64,000 nt of DNA from Betaproteobacteria bacterium HGW-Betaproteobacteria-9 (lineage in GTDB: Bacteria; Pseudomonadota; Gammaproteobacteria; Burkholderiales; Burkholderiaceae_C). The translations under genes were made by a program, and so were the position numbers. The notes under the pieces are model-generated. The model worked only from the letters and a program-made list of their open reading frames with translations, searched no databases and was not told the origin of the DNA. Position 1 is the stretch's first letter. Each line of letters begins with the position of its first letter. Of the stretch, positions 30,417 to 39,880 are shown piece by piece. The stretch is from positions 62,001 through 126,000 of the forward strand of contig PHCC01000003.1 in assembly GCA_002842215.1 (NCBI GenBank), written 5' to 3'.

Positions 30417-30887
30417 ATGAAGGTCCTCAACCTGCAATGCGCCCACCAGCACGAATTTGAAGGCTGGTTCGGTTCCGAAGACGACTTCACCAGCCAGCTC
30501 GCGCGTGGTCTGGTGAGCTGCCCGTTGTGTGGCGATACACAGATCCAGAAAATGCTGTCGGCGCCGCGGCTGAACCTGCGGGCCGGCCGCGAAGACAATA
30601 CCAAGGCCTTGCCCGTTGAGCCCGGTCAGGGTGTTGAACTGGGTCACACAGCGCCCGGTTCGGAGCTGCAGGCCCAGCTGCTGAAGGCCATGCGCCAGTT
30701 GCTGGTGAACTCGGAAGACGTGGGTGAGCGCTTTGCGGACCAGGCGCGCGCCATGCACCACGGCGAGATGGACCAGCGCAACATCCGCGGCCGCACCAGC
30801 CCCGAAGTGGCGCTGGAGCTGATCGAAGAGGGCATCGAGGTGATGCCGCTGCCTTCTCTGCCGGCGCTCAAGGAAACCCTGCAGTAG
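30417..30887 (+). CDS. DUF1178 family protein
   Basis: The 156-residue protein starts MKVLNLQCAHQHEFEGWFGS and has a CxxC pair (CPLCG) around residue 40, both typical of DUF1178. The first cysteine (LQC) may join these in a zinc site. The C-terminal half is helical and charged, with RTSPEVALELIEEGIEVMPLP at the end. Function is unknown. It follows the Nudix gene after 8 bases; the pair is often found downstream of nuo. Confidence 0.85.
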   Translation: MKVLNLQCAHQHEFEGWFGSEDDFTSQLARGLVSCPLCGDTQIQKMLSAPRLNLRAGREDNTKALPVEPGQGVELGHTAPGSELQAQLLKAMRQLLVNSEDVGERFADQARAMHHGEMDQRNIRGRTSPEVALELIEEGIEVMPLPSLPALKETLQ

Positions 30888-30892
30888 TTGGC

Positions 30893-30973
30893 TCCCCCTG
30901 CGCCGCCTGCAGCGTCACCCCCCAGGGGGCGGCACTGGCGGCCCGGCAAAGCCGGTTCCGCGGTGCCCTTGGA
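30893..30973 (+). repeat. Dispersed GC-rich two-hairpin repeat, copy 4
   Basis: This is a clean copy: CCCCCTGCGCCGCCTGCAGCG, CACCCCCC-AGGGGGCGG, then CTGGCGGCCCGGCAAAGCCG, GTTCCGCGGTGCCCTTGG. It lies in the gap between the DUF1178 gene and convergent gdhA, facing copy 5. Confidence 0.85.
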
Positions 30974-31023
30974 CTAACTTCCCCTCTATTCGCTAGCCAT
31001 CTCTCCGGAGCGCGGGCCTCAAT

Positions 31024-31104
31024 CCCAGGATGCGGTGGAGCCGGCTCTGCCGGGCCACTCGCATCGCCCCCTTTGAGGGGGTGACGCCGAAGGCGGCGCG
31101 GGGG
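31024..31104 (-). repeat. Dispersed GC-rich two-hairpin repeat, copy 5
   Basis: Read on the minus strand: CCCCCGCGCCGCCTTCGGCG, TCACCCCC-TCAAA-GGGGGCGA, TGCGAGTGGCCCGGCAGAGCC, GGCTCC, then GCATCCTGGG. Copies 4 and 5 are in opposite orientation between two convergent genes and could act together as a bidirectional terminator-like structure. Confidence 0.8.
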
Positions 31105-31107
31105 TGA

Positions 31108-32436
31108 TTACGGATACAGTCCGCGCAGGTCGCGTGCGTGCAGGATGCGCTTGCAGGCCACGATGAAGGTGGCGGTGCGCAGGCTGACCTTGTTCTCTTC
31201 GGCCACATGCCACACGGCGGCGAACGCGCCCTTCATGATCTTCACCAGGCGCTCGTTGATCTCGTCTTCGCTCCAGAAGAAGCTGGAGAAGTCCTGCACC
31301 CATTCGAAGTAGCTCACGGTCACGCCGCCGGCGTTGGCGATCACGTCGGGCAGCACCAGGATACCCCGGTCGTGCAGGATGTCGTCGGCCTGCGGCGTGG
31401 TCGGGCCGTTGGCGCCTTCAATCACCATCTTCGCCTGGATGCGGCCGGCGTTGGCTTCGGTGATCTGCTGCTCCAGCGCGGCCGGAATCAGGATGTCACA
31501 AGGCACATCCCAGAAGGCGTCGTTGGCGATCACCTCGGCCTGCGGGAAGCCCGCCACGGATCCCACGCGCGACACGTGCGCCAGCAAGGACGGCACGTCC
31601 AGGCCCGCTTCGCGGTAGATCGTGCCGCCGTGGTCCTGCACCGCCACCACCTTGGCGCCGGCTTCGGCAAACAGCTTGCCGGCCACCCCGCCCACGTTGC
31701 CGAAGCCCTGCACGGCCACGCGCGCCTTGCTGATGTCCATGCCCGTGTGTTTGGCGGCTTCTACGCCGACTGTGAACACGCCGCGGCCAGTGGCTTCGCG
31801 GCGACCGAGCGAGCCACCCAGGTCCACCGGCTTGCCGGTGACCACGCCGGTGGCGGTGGAGCCTTCGTTCATGGAGTACGTGTCCATCATCCAGGCCATG
31901 ACCTGTTCGTTGGTGTTCACGTCGGGCGCGGGGATGTCCTTGCTCGGGCCGATGATGATGCCGATCTCGCTGGTGTAGCGGCGCGTGATGCGCTCCAGTT
32001 CACCGATCGACAGCTGGCGCGGATCGACGCGGATACCCCCCTTGGCGCCACCGTAGGGCACGTTGACCGCCGCGTTCTTGATCGACATCCAGGCCGACAG
32101 CGCCATCACTTCGGACAGCGTCACGTTCTGGTGGAAACGCACGCCGCCCTTGCCCGGGCCGCGCGAGGTGTTGTGCTGCACGCGGTAGCCCTCGAAGTGC
32201 GCAATCGAGCCGTCGTCCAGGTGGATCGGCACGTCCACGATCAGCGTGCGCTTGGGGCGCTTGAGGGTGTCTACCCAGCGGGCCAGGTTGCCCAGGTAGG
32301 GCGCCACGCGGTCCACCTGCTGCAGGTAGATGCCCCAGGGGCCGAGGTTGTTGGGGTCGAGGTACGAGGGAAGGGCGCTGGTGAAGGCGGCCGGGCTGTT
32401 GGCCGCGGCGCCGGCGGGGTGCGGTGCTTGTGACAT
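31108..32436 (-). CDS. gdhA: Glu/Leu/Phe/Val dehydrogenase, glutamate dehydrogenase type
   Basis: The 442-residue enzyme catalyses the NAD(P)-linked interconversion of glutamate and 2-oxoglutarate plus ammonia. Seen are the lysine motifs [10 protein letters not shown] and [12 protein letters not shown], the catalytic region [20 protein letters not shown] and the nucleotide-binding fold [15 protein letters not shown] took the ATG at 32436, which has GGAG upstream; the frame extends further 5' without homology. NAD specificity is likely from the class but not proven. Confidence 0.92.
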   Translation of the reverse strand: MSQAPHPAGAAANSPAAFTSALPSYLDPNNLGPWGIYLQQVDRVAPYLGNLARWVDTLKRPKRTLIVDVPIHLDDGSIAHFEGYRVQHNTSRGPGKGGVRFHQNVTLSEVMALSAWMSIKNAAVNVPYGGAKGGIRVDPRQLSIGELERITRRYTSEIGIIIGPSKDIPAPDVNTNEQVMAWMMDTYSMNEGSTATGVVTGKPVDLGGSLGRREATGRGVFTVGVEAAKHTGMDISKARVAVQGFGNVGGVAGKLFAEAGAKVVAVQDHGGTIYREAGLDVPSLLAHVSRVGSVAGFPQAEVIANDAFWDVPCDILIPAALEQQITEANAGRIQAKMVIEGANGPTTPQADDILHDRGILVLPDVIANAGGVTVSYFEWVQDFSSFFWSEDEINERLVKIMKGAFAAVWHVAEENKVSLRTATFIVACKRILHARDLRGLYP

Positions 32437-32581
32437 GGTGCGTTGTCTCCTGGGGGAATGGGCTGGCCCGGAACGTTGGGTCAACGGGTGCGACTGTACG
32501 GAGCACTGTTGCGGCTGTCCAAGGCTGTGTTGCCATGTCTTTATGCGATTAATGCATAACCATGCAGGCGGGCCCATGCGC

Positions 32582-33559
32582 TCAATCGGCTGCCGTGCCC
32601 CAGACCTGGCGTGCCACGCGCGCCATGTTGTCGCCCAGGACGCCGTTCACTTCCTGCGGACCCATGCCTGTCGCCCGCAGTGCGTCGGGCAGGGTTTGCC
32701 AGCTCTCGATGGGCGCGTAGCGCATCTGGCTGATGCCTTGGCCGTAACCCGCATGTGCGGGCCACCAGAAGCCCGGATCGAAAGCCCCGGGCGGATCGTC
32801 GTTCAGCCCGGCTTGGGAAAAACCGATGTCCAGGCCCAGGCCCACGTGCTGCGCGCCGACCAGATCGGCCACGTAAGCCACGTGGCGTGCCAGGTCGCTC
32901 GCCTGGGGTGCTTCGCTGCCCAGAAACTTCGACACACCGGAGATGCAGACCACGCCGCCGGTGGCCGCGCAGGCGCGGATCTGTTCGTCGGTGATGTTGC
33001 GGCCGTGTTCGGCCAGCGCCAGCGGGTTGGCGTGGCTGAACACCACCGGGTGGCGCGAGTGGGCCATGATGTCCAAGGTGGTGCGCCGTTCGGTGTGGGC
33101 GCAGTCCATGAGCACGCCCGCACCGTTCACGGCCTGCACCATGCGGCGCCCGAGCGCGGTCAGCCCGTGGGGCTCGTCGTGGCAGCCGCCGGCCACGCTG
33201 TTGTTGCGGTTGTAGGCGAAGTGGATCTGCCGCACACCGAGGTCGCGGTACAGCGCCACCATCTCGGGGCGCTCCAGCAGGGGCAGGGCGCCCTCCAGGT
33301 CAAAACCCACCGCGAGTTTTCCCGTGTTGCGTGCGTGTTCGATGTCGGCCACAGTGCACGGGATCAGATAGCGCGCGGGTTCGGCCCGCAGACGTGCACG
33401 GAAAGCGGCGAGCACCGGCAGGATCTGACTCAGCGGGTTCATGTCCATGCCCACGTTGATGCAGACGTGGTGCACGCCCGCGGCGCGGTAGCGCTCCAGG
33501 GGTTCAAAGCTGGCATCGGGGTGCAGGGGCAGGCAGGTGTGGGCTTCCCAGCGGATCAT
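32582..33559 (-). CDS. Peptidase M19 (membrane dipeptidase) family protein lacking the first metal motif
   Basis: This 325-residue protein belongs to the renal dipeptidase fold. The bridging glutamate is seen in [10 protein letters not shown] and two later histidine ligands in [10 protein letters not shown] and VVFSHANP, followed by [19 protein letters not shown] as in the family. The N-terminal HxD pair that binds the first zinc is not present: the protein begins [20 protein letters not shown]. It may be a non-peptidase member with one metal or another activity. The ATG at 33559 was chosen over a start 13 codons upstream because the core begins here. Confidence 0.78.
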   Translation of the reverse strand: MIRWEAHTCLPLHPDASFEPLERYRAAGVHHVCINVGMDMNPLSQILPVLAAFRARLRAEPARYLIPCTVADIEHARNTGKLAVGFDLEGALPLLERPEMVALYRDLGVRQIHFAYNRNNSVAGGCHDEPHGLTALGRRMVQAVNGAGVLMDCAHTERRTTLDIMAHSRHPVVFSHANPLALAEHGRNITDEQIRACAATGGVVCISGVSKFLGSEAPQASDLARHVAYVADLVGAQHVGLGLDIGFSQAGLNDDPPGAFDPGFWWPAHAGYGQGISQMRYAPIESWQTLPDALRATGMGPQEVNGVLGDNMARVARQVWGTAAD

Positions 33560-33665
33560 GGGTTTCCTTCTTTGGGTGGGTTGGTGGTGCGACGGCATTG
33601 ATTTTGCGAGGGTTCACGGGTCACAAGTGGAGCCTTCGCGTTTTGAACGGGTGGCACCACCGCAA

Positions 33666-33697
33666 GTGACAGCACCGTGACGTTTTGTGTCGATAAT
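33666..33697 (+). promoter_or_regulatory. Candidate dppA promoter
   Basis: GATAAT at 33692-33697 is one base from the -10 consensus, and GTGACA at 33666-33671 is one base from the -35 consensus, but the spacing of 20 is long. The start codon follows 60 bases downstream. The call is tentative. Confidence 0.3.
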
Positions 33698-33756
33698 GAA
33701 TTTTTCCTTAACAAGGGGGCGCATACCGCTGTCCCCGCAACAACGAAGGATGACCG

Positions 33757-35349
33757 ATGTTTGAACTGAAGAAACTGACCCTGGCTTTGGGCCTGTCTGC
33801 GGTGGCCATGGCCTCACAGGCTGCCGGCACGCTGATTTACTGTTCCGAAGGCAGCCCGGAGGGCTTTGATACCGCGCAATACACAGGCGGCAACACCTTC
33901 GACGCCGCCGGTCACGCCATGTTCAACCGCCTGACGCAGTTCAAGAAGGGCGGCACCGATGTCGAGCCCAGCCTGGCCCAGTCCTGGACCATTTCCGATG
34001 ACGGCCTGACCTATACCTTCAAGCTGCGCAAGGGTGTCAAGTTCCACACCACCGACTATTTCAAGCCGGGCCGTGACATGACCGCCGACGACGTGATCTT
34101 CACCATCGAGCGCATGGTCAACAAGGACCATCCGTTCAACAAGGCGTATCCGGCCCAGTTCCCCTACGCCTCCGACGTGGGCCTGGAGAGCAACACCGAG
34201 TCGGTGACCAAGACCGACGACCTGACGGTGGTGATCAAGCTCAAGAAGCCCGACCCCGATCTGCTGGTCAAGATCGCCATGCCGTTTGCCTCGATCCTGT
34301 CGAAGGAATACACCGACAAACTGGTGGCCGAAGGCAAGGCCAGCATGCTCAACCAGCAGCCCATCGGTACCGGCCCCTTCGCGTTGCGCCGCTACGAGAA
34401 GGACGCGCAGATCCGCTACGTCAAGCACAAGGACTACTGGAACGCCAAGGACGTGCTGGTGGACAACCTGATCTTCGCCATCACCACCGACGCCTCGGTG
34501 CGCTTCCAGAAGCTCAAGGCCGGTGAGTGCCACATCATGTCCTACCCGAAACCGCAGGACATCGCCGCCATGAAGGCCGACCCCAAGCTGAAGATGGACA
34601 CGGCACCGGGCTTCAACATCGGCTACCTGAGCTACAACACCGAAAAGGCGCCGCTGAACAAGGTGGAAGTGCGCCAGGCGCTGGACATGGCGATCAACCG
34701 CAAGGCCATCATCGATGCGGTGTACCAGGGGCAGGGTCAGGAGGCATCCAATCCGTTCCCGGCCTCGCTGTGGTCCTACAACGCCAAGCTGAAGAACGCC
34801 GCCTTCAACCCCGAAAAGGCCAAAGAGCTGCTGAAGAAAGCCGGTGTGGCCGAGGGCACCGAAATCACTCTGTGGGCCATGCCGGTGCAGCGCCCCTACA
34901 ACCCCAACGCCAAGCTGATGGCCGAGATGATCCAGGCCGACTGGGCCAAGGTGGGCATCAAAGCCAAGATCACGCAGTACGAGTGGGGCGAGTACCTCAA
35001 GCGCCTGAAGCAGGGCGAGCACGACACCGGCCTGATCGGCTGGACCGGCGACTACGCCAGCCCCGACAACTTCCTGGGTGTGCTGCTCACCTGCGAGGCC
35101 ATCGGTGGTTCCAACTACGCGCGTTACTGCAGCAAGGAGTTCGACGGCTACGTGCTCAAGGCGCGCAACAGCGTGAACCAGAAAGAGCGCACCGAGCTGT
35201 ACATGAAGGCCCAGGAGGTGTTCAAGAAGGACATGCCGTGGTCCACCATCGCGCACTCCACGGTGAACCAGCCCATGCGCAAAGAGCTCAACGGCTTCAA
35301 GATCAGCCCGTTTGGCGACTACAACTTCGAGGGTGTCAGTGTGAAGTGA
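33757..35349 (+). CDS. dppA: Peptide ABC transporter substrate-binding protein, DppA type
   Basis: This periplasmic binding protein delivers dipeptides (or heme or 5-aminolevulinate in some species) to the DppBCDF importer. The 530 residues include a Sec signal peptide (LTLALGLSAVAMASQA, cleavage near AAG), then LIYCSEGSPEGFDTAQYTGG, typical of DppA, and family segments QSWTISDDGLTYTFKLRKGV and GYLSYNTEKAPL. It heads the operon; a hairpin after it probably lowers expression of the permease genes relative to this binding protein. Confidence 0.92.
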   Translation: MFELKKLTLALGLSAVAMASQAAGTLIYCSEGSPEGFDTAQYTGGNTFDAAGHAMFNRLTQFKKGGTDVEPSLAQSWTISDDGLTYTFKLRKGVKFHTTDYFKPGRDMTADDVIFTIERMVNKDHPFNKAYPAQFPYASDVGLESNTESVTKTDDLTVVIKLKKPDPDLLVKIAMPFASILSKEYTDKLVAEGKASMLNQQPIGTGPFALRRYEKDAQIRYVKHKDYWNAKDVLVDNLIFAITTDASVRFQKLKAGECHIMSYPKPQDIAAMKADPKLKMDTAPGFNIGYLSYNTEKAPLNKVEVRQALDMAINRKAIIDAVYQGQGQEASNPFPASLWSYNAKLKNAAFNPEKAKELLKKAGVAEGTEITLWAMPVQRPYNPNAKLMAEMIQADWAKVGIKAKITQYEWGEYLKRLKQGEHDTGLIGWTGDYASPDNFLGVLLTCEAIGGSNYARYCSKEFDGYVLKARNSVNQKERTELYMKAQEVFKKDMPWSTIAHSTVNQPMRKELNGFKISPFGDYNFEGVSVK

Positions 35350-35350
35350 T

Positions 35351-35431
35351 CCCCCCCGCGCCCCCTGCGGCGTCACCCCCCGGGGGGGGCAACGCGAGCG
35401 GCCCGGCGGAGCCGGTTCCGCCGCGTTCTGG
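35351..35431 (+). repeat. Dispersed GC-rich two-hairpin repeat, copy 6, between dppA and dppB
   Basis: Reads CCCCCCCGCGCCCCCTGCGG, CGTCACCCCCC-GGGGGGG, GCAACGCGAGCGGCCCGGCG, GAGCCGGTTCC, GCCGCGTTCTGGG. Immediately downstream a further hairpin GCGAGCGG...CCGCTCGC spans 35484-35514, which looks like a partial second unit. Confidence 0.8.
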
Positions 35432-35548
35432 GCCTTCTCCGGCAGCAGGCTCACTGCGTGTAGCCTGCTGCGCCCGGGGCAATGCGAGCGGTTTGGCGAT
35501 GTCGGGCCGCTCGCGTTCTTGGGTCGGCCTCTCCGGTTAATTTGCGGG

Positions 35549-35577
35549 CGTCAATCTTTTGACGTCTGCTCTTTTTT
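35549..35577 (+). terminator. Terminator-like hairpin between dppA and dppB
   Basis: CGTCAA-TCTT-TTGACG is followed, seven bases later, by a run of T (CTTTTTT). The stem is short, so it is more likely an attenuator or mRNA 3' end stabiliser that separates abundant dppA message from dppBCDF than a full stop. Confidence 0.5.
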
Positions 35578-35610
35578 ACGCATTCTGAAAACAACAAGGG
35601 GTGCTCCCTC

Positions 35611-36639
35611 ATGCTGAGATACCTCATCAAGAAGTTGCTGGTGCTGATCCCCACGATCCTGGGGGTCACGCTGTTGACGTTTTCCCTGATCCGTCTGATC
35701 CCCGGCGACCCGGTCGAAGTGATGGTGGGCGAGCGCACGCTCGACCCGGAGCTGCACGCCGCTGCGCTCAAACGCCTCGGTCTGGACCAGCCGCTGTACG
35801 TGCAGTACGGTCGCTATCTCGGGCAACTGGTGCAGGGCGACCTGGGGCAGTCGCTCAAGACGCAGTCCCCCGTGTGGAGCGAATTCAAGGCCCTGTTTCC
35901 GGCCACGCTGGAGCTGGCGCTGTGCGCGCTGCTGCTGGCCCTGGTGCTGGGCCTGATCGCAGGGGTGCTCGCCGCCGTCAAAAGGGGCAGCTGGCTGGAC
36001 CACACCGTGATGACGGCCGCGCTCACCGGGTATTCCATGCCGATTTTCTGGTGGGGCCTGTTGCTGATCCTGATCTTCTCGGTGGGGCTGGGCTGGACGC
36101 CGGTGTCCGGCCGGCTCGACCTGATGTTCGACGTGCCGCCGCAGACCGGTTTCATGCTGATCGACGCCTGGCTGGCCGAGCGTGCCGATCCCGAGCTGAA
36201 CAATGGCGCGCTGTGGGACGCGGTGCGCCACCTGATCCTGCCGGCCATCGTGCTCGGCACGATTCCGCTGGCGGTGATCGCGCGCATGACGCGCTCCAGC
36301 ATGCTCGAAGTGCTGCGCGAAGACTATGTGCGCACAGCGCGCGCCAAGGGCCTGTCGCCCCTGCGCGTGATCTTCGTGCACACGCTGCGCAACGCGCTCA
36401 TTCCGGTGCTCACCGTGGTGGGGTTGCAGGTGGGCACGCTGATGGGCGGCGCCGTGCTGACCGAAACCATCTTTTCCTGGCCGGGCATCGGCAAGTGGCT
36501 GATCGACGCCATCGGCCGGCGCGATTACCCGGTGGTGCAGAACGGCATCCTGCTCGTGGCCACGCTCGTTGTCGTCACCAACTTCATCGTGGACCTGCTC
36601 TACGGTGTGGCCAATCCTCGCATCCGGGTGCAAGGATGA
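35611..36639 (+). CDS. dppB: Dipeptide ABC transporter permease DppB
   Basis: This inner-membrane permease subunit has 342 residues with about six helices. It starts MLRYLIKKLLVLIPTILGVTLL, the signature start of DppB/OppB, and carries the cytoplasmic coupling loop EDYVRTARAKGLSPLRVI. The GGTGCTCCCTC before the ATG is a weak ribosome site. Its stop lies just ahead of a repeat copy and 118 bases before dppC. Confidence 0.94.
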   Translation: MLRYLIKKLLVLIPTILGVTLLTFSLIRLIPGDPVEVMVGERTLDPELHAAALKRLGLDQPLYVQYGRYLGQLVQGDLGQSLKTQSPVWSEFKALFPATLELALCALLLALVLGLIAGVLAAVKRGSWLDHTVMTAALTGYSMPIFWWGLLLILIFSVGLGWTPVSGRLDLMFDVPPQTGFMLIDAWLAERADPELNNGALWDAVRHLILPAIVLGTIPLAVIARMTRSSMLEVLREDYVRTARAKGLSPLRVIFVHTLRNALIPVLTVVGLQVGTLMGGAVLTETIFSWPGIGKWLIDAIGRRDYPVVQNGILLVATLVVVTNFIVDLLYGVANPRIRVQG

Positions 36640-36715
36640 GCCCCCACGCTCCACCGCTGCGCGGGTCGCTGCCCCCCGAGGGGGCTGATCCGGCTTGGGG
36701 CGGCCCGGCGCCGGA
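36640..36715 (+). repeat. Divergent dispersed repeat, copy 7, between dppB and dppC
   Basis: The unit has CCCCC-ACGC, CCGCTGCGCGG, TCGCTGCCCCCC-GAGGGGGC and GGGGCGGCCCGGCGCC, so the first hairpin is kept and the second is altered. A short echo of its start (CACCGCTGCGCGGAGG) lies at 36735-36750 and supplies the ribosome binding site of dppC. Confidence 0.65.
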
Positions 36716-36757
36716 TCGCTTCAGCCTCACACTTCACCGCTGCGCGGAGGTCTTTGA

Positions 36758-37615
36758 ATGAACTTGTCTGAATTCTGGCGAGCCTTCTCGCAAAACAAAG
36801 GCGCCGTGGCCGGCCTGGTGTTCATGACCATCGTGGGCCTGCTGGCGATCTTTGCGCCCTGGGTCGCGCCGCACGACCCGATCGAACAATACCGCGAGCA
36901 TTTCCTGCAAGGCCCGGTCTGGGCCGGTGGCACCAGCCAGTTCCTGCTGGGGACCGACGAGCTCGGTCGCGACCTGCTCTCGCGCCTGATCCACGGCGCC
37001 CGGCTGTCCTTGCTGGTGGGCCTGGTGTCGGTGGTGCTGGCGCTGATCCCGGGCGTGATCCTGGGACTGGTGGCCGCGTTCGCCGGCAAGTGGGTCGACG
37101 CCGCGATCATGCGCGCCATGGACATCGTGATGGCGTTGCCTTCTCTGCTGATGGCGGTGGCCATCATGGCCATCCTGGGCCCGGGCCTGCTCAACGCCAT
37201 GATCGCCATCGCGCTGGTGTCGCTGCCGGCCTACGTGCGGCTGGTGCGGGCCTCGGCCATCGGCGAGCTGCAGCGCGACTACGTGACCGCCGCGCGCCTG
37301 TCGGGCGCGCGCACGCTGCGGCTCATGTTCGTGACCGTGCTGCCCAACTGCACGGCACCGCTGATCGTTCACGCCACCATGAGCTTTTCCGCGGCCATCC
37401 TGGAGATCGCGGCGCTGGGCTTCCTGGGGTTGGGCGTGCAGCCGCCGCTGCCCGAGTGGGGCACCATGCTCGCCTCGGCGCGCGACTACATCGAGCGCGC
37501 CTGGTGGGTGGTGACGCTGCCGGGCCTGACCATCCTGTGGTCGGTGCTCGCGATCAACCTGGTGGGTGACGGGCTGCGCGATGCGCTCGACCCGAAGCTG
37601 AAATCAGCATCATGA
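36758..37615 (+). CDS. dppC: Dipeptide ABC transporter permease DppC
   Basis: The second permease subunit has 285 residues and six predicted helices. It contains the DppC-type N-terminal segment FAPWVAPHDPIEQYREHFL, the periplasmic motif LLGTDELGRDLLSRLIHGAR and the coupling loop QRDYVTAARLSGARTLRLMF. GGAGG lies eight bases before the ATG, derived from repeat-like sequence. Confidence 0.94.
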   Translation: MNLSEFWRAFSQNKGAVAGLVFMTIVGLLAIFAPWVAPHDPIEQYREHFLQGPVWAGGTSQFLLGTDELGRDLLSRLIHGARLSLLVGLVSVVLALIPGVILGLVAAFAGKWVDAAIMRAMDIVMALPSLLMAVAIMAILGPGLLNAMIAIALVSLPAYVRLVRASAIGELQRDYVTAARLSGARTLRLMFVTVLPNCTAPLIVHATMSFSAAILEIAALGFLGLGVQPPLPEWGTMLASARDYIERAWWVVTLPGLTILWSVLAINLVGDGLRDALDPKLKSAS

Positions 37616-37617
37616 AA

Positions 37618-37700
37618 CACCCCCGCCGCGCTTCGCGCGACCCCCTCAAGGGGGCGATGCGATGCGGCCCGGCAAAGCCGGTTCCGCCGCATCCTGGGCT
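37618..37700 (+). repeat. Dispersed GC-rich two-hairpin repeat, copy 8, between dppC and dppD
   Basis: Reads CACCCCCGCCGCGCTTCGCG, CGACCCCC-TCAA-GGGGGCGA, TGCGATGCGGCCCGGCAAAG, CCGGTTCCGCCGCATCCTGG. With copies 6 and 7 it places one unit at three of the four junctions of this operon. Confidence 0.85.
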
Positions 37701-37796
37701 GGGTGACTTCGCTCCGGAGACATTGCACGCCGCTGCGTTCTTGGCTCAGACATCTCGCGCCGGTGACGGTGCGGTGCAATTCTTGAGAGATTTGGC

Positions 37797-38771
37797 ATGA
37801 GTCTTCTTGACATTCAAAACCTGCGCGTCGAATTCGGCGCCAAGGGCCGCGCCTTTCGCGCGGTGGACGGGCTGGACCTGCAGTTGGACCAGGGCCAGGT
37901 ACTGGGCATCGTGGGCGAATCGGGTTCGGGCAAGTCGGTCGCGATGATGGCCGTCATGGGCCTGCTGGCCGGGCAGGGCCACGTCGGCGCTGATCGCCTG
38001 CGGTTCGACGGGCACGACCTGCAGACCATTTCAGACCGCCAGCGCCGCAAGATCCTGGGCAAGGACATGGCCATGATCTTCCAGGACCCCATGACCTCGC
38101 TCAACCCGAGCTTCACCGTGGGCTTCCAGATCGAAGAGGTGCTGCGCGAACACATGGGCTTGCGCGGCGCGGCTGCCAGGGCGCGCGCCATCGAGCTGCT
38201 GCAGATGGTGGAAATCCCCGGGGCCGCGCACCGGCTGGAGAGCTACCCGCACCAGTTTTCCGGCGGCATGGCGCAGCGCGTGATGATCGCGATGGCGATC
38301 GCCTGCAACCCCAAGCTGCTGATCGCCGACGAGCCCACCACCGCGCTGGACGTGACCATCCAGGCCCAGATCATGGAGTTGCTGGTGCAGCTGCAGCGCG
38401 CGCACAACATGGCCCTGATCCTCATCACGCACGATCTGGCCGTGGTGGCCGAGGTGGCGCAACGCGTCGCGGTCATGTACGCAGGCCAGGAGGTGGAACA
38501 AGGCGCCGTGGACCGCCTGTTCAGCGCACCGGCACACCCCTACACCCACGCATTGCTCAGCAGCGTGCCCGAGCACAGCCGTGGCGCGCGCCGCCTGCAC
38601 ACCTTGCCCGGCATCGTGCCCGGCCAGTTCGACCGGCCCACCGGTTGCCTGCTCTCGCCGCGTTGCCCCAAGGCCCAGGAACGTTGTCACATCGAACGCC
38701 CCGAACTGCTGACGCAGGGCGGCGGCCTGGTGCGCTGTTTCTACCCCATGACGGCGCAGGAGACGCTATGA
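37797..38771 (+). CDS. dppD: Dipeptide ABC transporter ATP-binding protein DppD
   Basis: This cytoplasmic ATPase subunit of 324 residues has Walker A GESGSGKS, the signature [16 protein letters not shown], Walker [13 protein letters not shown] and the H-loop [10 protein letters not shown]. The C-terminal oligopeptide-transporter motif with clustered cysteines ([14 protein letters not shown]) may bind an iron-sulfur cluster, as known for the family. Its stop overlaps the start of dppF (ATGA). Confidence 0.94.
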   Translation: MSLLDIQNLRVEFGAKGRAFRAVDGLDLQLDQGQVLGIVGESGSGKSVAMMAVMGLLAGQGHVGADRLRFDGHDLQTISDRQRRKILGKDMAMIFQDPMTSLNPSFTVGFQIEEVLREHMGLRGAAARARAIELLQMVEIPGAAHRLESYPHQFSGGMAQRVMIAMAIACNPKLLIADEPTTALDVTIQAQIMELLVQLQRAHNMALILITHDLAVVAEVAQRVAVMYAGQEVEQGAVDRLFSAPAHPYTHALLSSVPEHSRGARRLHTLPGIVPGQFDRPTGCLLSPRCPKAQERCHIERPELLTQGGGLVRCFYPMTAQETL

Positions 38772-39751
38772 CCGCCACCCCGATGATCGCGCCCACGGCC
38801 CCGGTGATGCAGGCCGAATCGCTGACGCGCCATTACGGCGTGTCGCAGGGCTTCATGAAACCGAAGGTCACGGTCAAGGCCCTGGTCGATGTATCGTTCA
38901 CGCTCACCGCCGGCCAGACCCTGGCCGTGGTGGGCGAATCCGGCTGCGGCAAGAGCACGCTGGCGCGCCAGCTCACCCTGATCGAGCCGCCCACCGGTGG
39001 GCGCCTGCAGGTGGGCGACGAATGGGTGACGCCGGGCGACCGCGCGCAATACAAGCGCCTGCGCAGCCAGGTGCAGATGGTGTTCCAGAACCCCTACGCC
39101 TCGCTCAACCCGCGCCAGAAGATCGGCCACCAGATCGGTGAACCCCTGCTGCTCAACACGCCGCTGAGCGCCGCCGAACGCAAGGACAAGGTGCTGGAGA
39201 GTCTGAAGCGCGTGGGCCTGCGCCCCGAGCACTACGACCGCTATGCCCACATGTTTTCCGGCGGTCAGCGCCAGCGCATCGCGATTGCGCGCGCCATGGT
39301 GCTGCAGCCGAAGATCCTGGTGGCCGACGAGCCGACTTCCGCGCTCGACGTGTCGATCCAGGCCCAGGTGCTCAACCTGTTCATGGACCTGCAGGAGCAG
39401 CTGCAGACCGCCTATGTGTTCGTCTCGCACAACCTCGCGGTGGTGGAGCACATCGCCAACGATGTGATGGTGATGTACCTGGGCCGCGTGGTCGAAGCGG
39501 GGCCGAAGGCCACGATCTTCGCCAATCCGCTGCACCCCTACACGCTGGCCCTGCTGTCTGCCACGCCGTCCATCGACCCGGCGCAGCGCCAGAAGAAGAT
39601 CAAGATCCACGGCGAGCTGCCCAGCCCGCTGAACCCGCCCACGGGCTGCGCGTTTCACAAACGCTGTCCGAAGGCCGATGCGCGCTGCGAGAGTGAGCTG
39701 CCTTTGTTGCGGCCTCTGGAAGGGCGGCAGGTGGCTTGCCACCACGTTTGA
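38768..39751 (+). CDS. dppF: Dipeptide ABC transporter ATP-binding protein DppF
   Basis: The second ATPase subunit has 327 residues with Walker A GESGCGKS, signature [16 protein letters not shown], Walker [12 protein letters not shown] and the C-terminal motif [14 protein letters not shown]. The start at 38768 overlaps dppD; an in-frame codon further upstream lies within dppD and is not used. Substrates of the complete A-B-C-D-F system are probably di- or tripeptides. Confidence 0.94.
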   Translation: MTATPMIAPTAPVMQAESLTRHYGVSQGFMKPKVTVKALVDVSFTLTAGQTLAVVGESGCGKSTLARQLTLIEPPTGGRLQVGDEWVTPGDRAQYKRLRSQVQMVFQNPYASLNPRQKIGHQIGEPLLLNTPLSAAERKDKVLESLKRVGLRPEHYDRYAHMFSGGQRQRIAIARAMVLQPKILVADEPTSALDVSIQAQVLNLFMDLQEQLQTAYVFVSHNLAVVEHIANDVMVMYLGRVVEAGPKATIFANPLHPYTLALLSATPSIDPAQRQKKIKIHGELPSPLNPPTGCAFHKRCPKADARCESELPLLRPLEGRQVACHHV

Positions 39752-39880
39752 GTCTTCTGGGGTTGAGTGGGACGTTGCCTTGCCTTCGGCGCTCATGTCG
39801 GGCGGGCAGGGGCAGGTGGTCCGGGTGCTCGTTCTCCGTCCCACCTCGCGGGGGTCTGCCCGGGCGGGCATCTACCCCCT

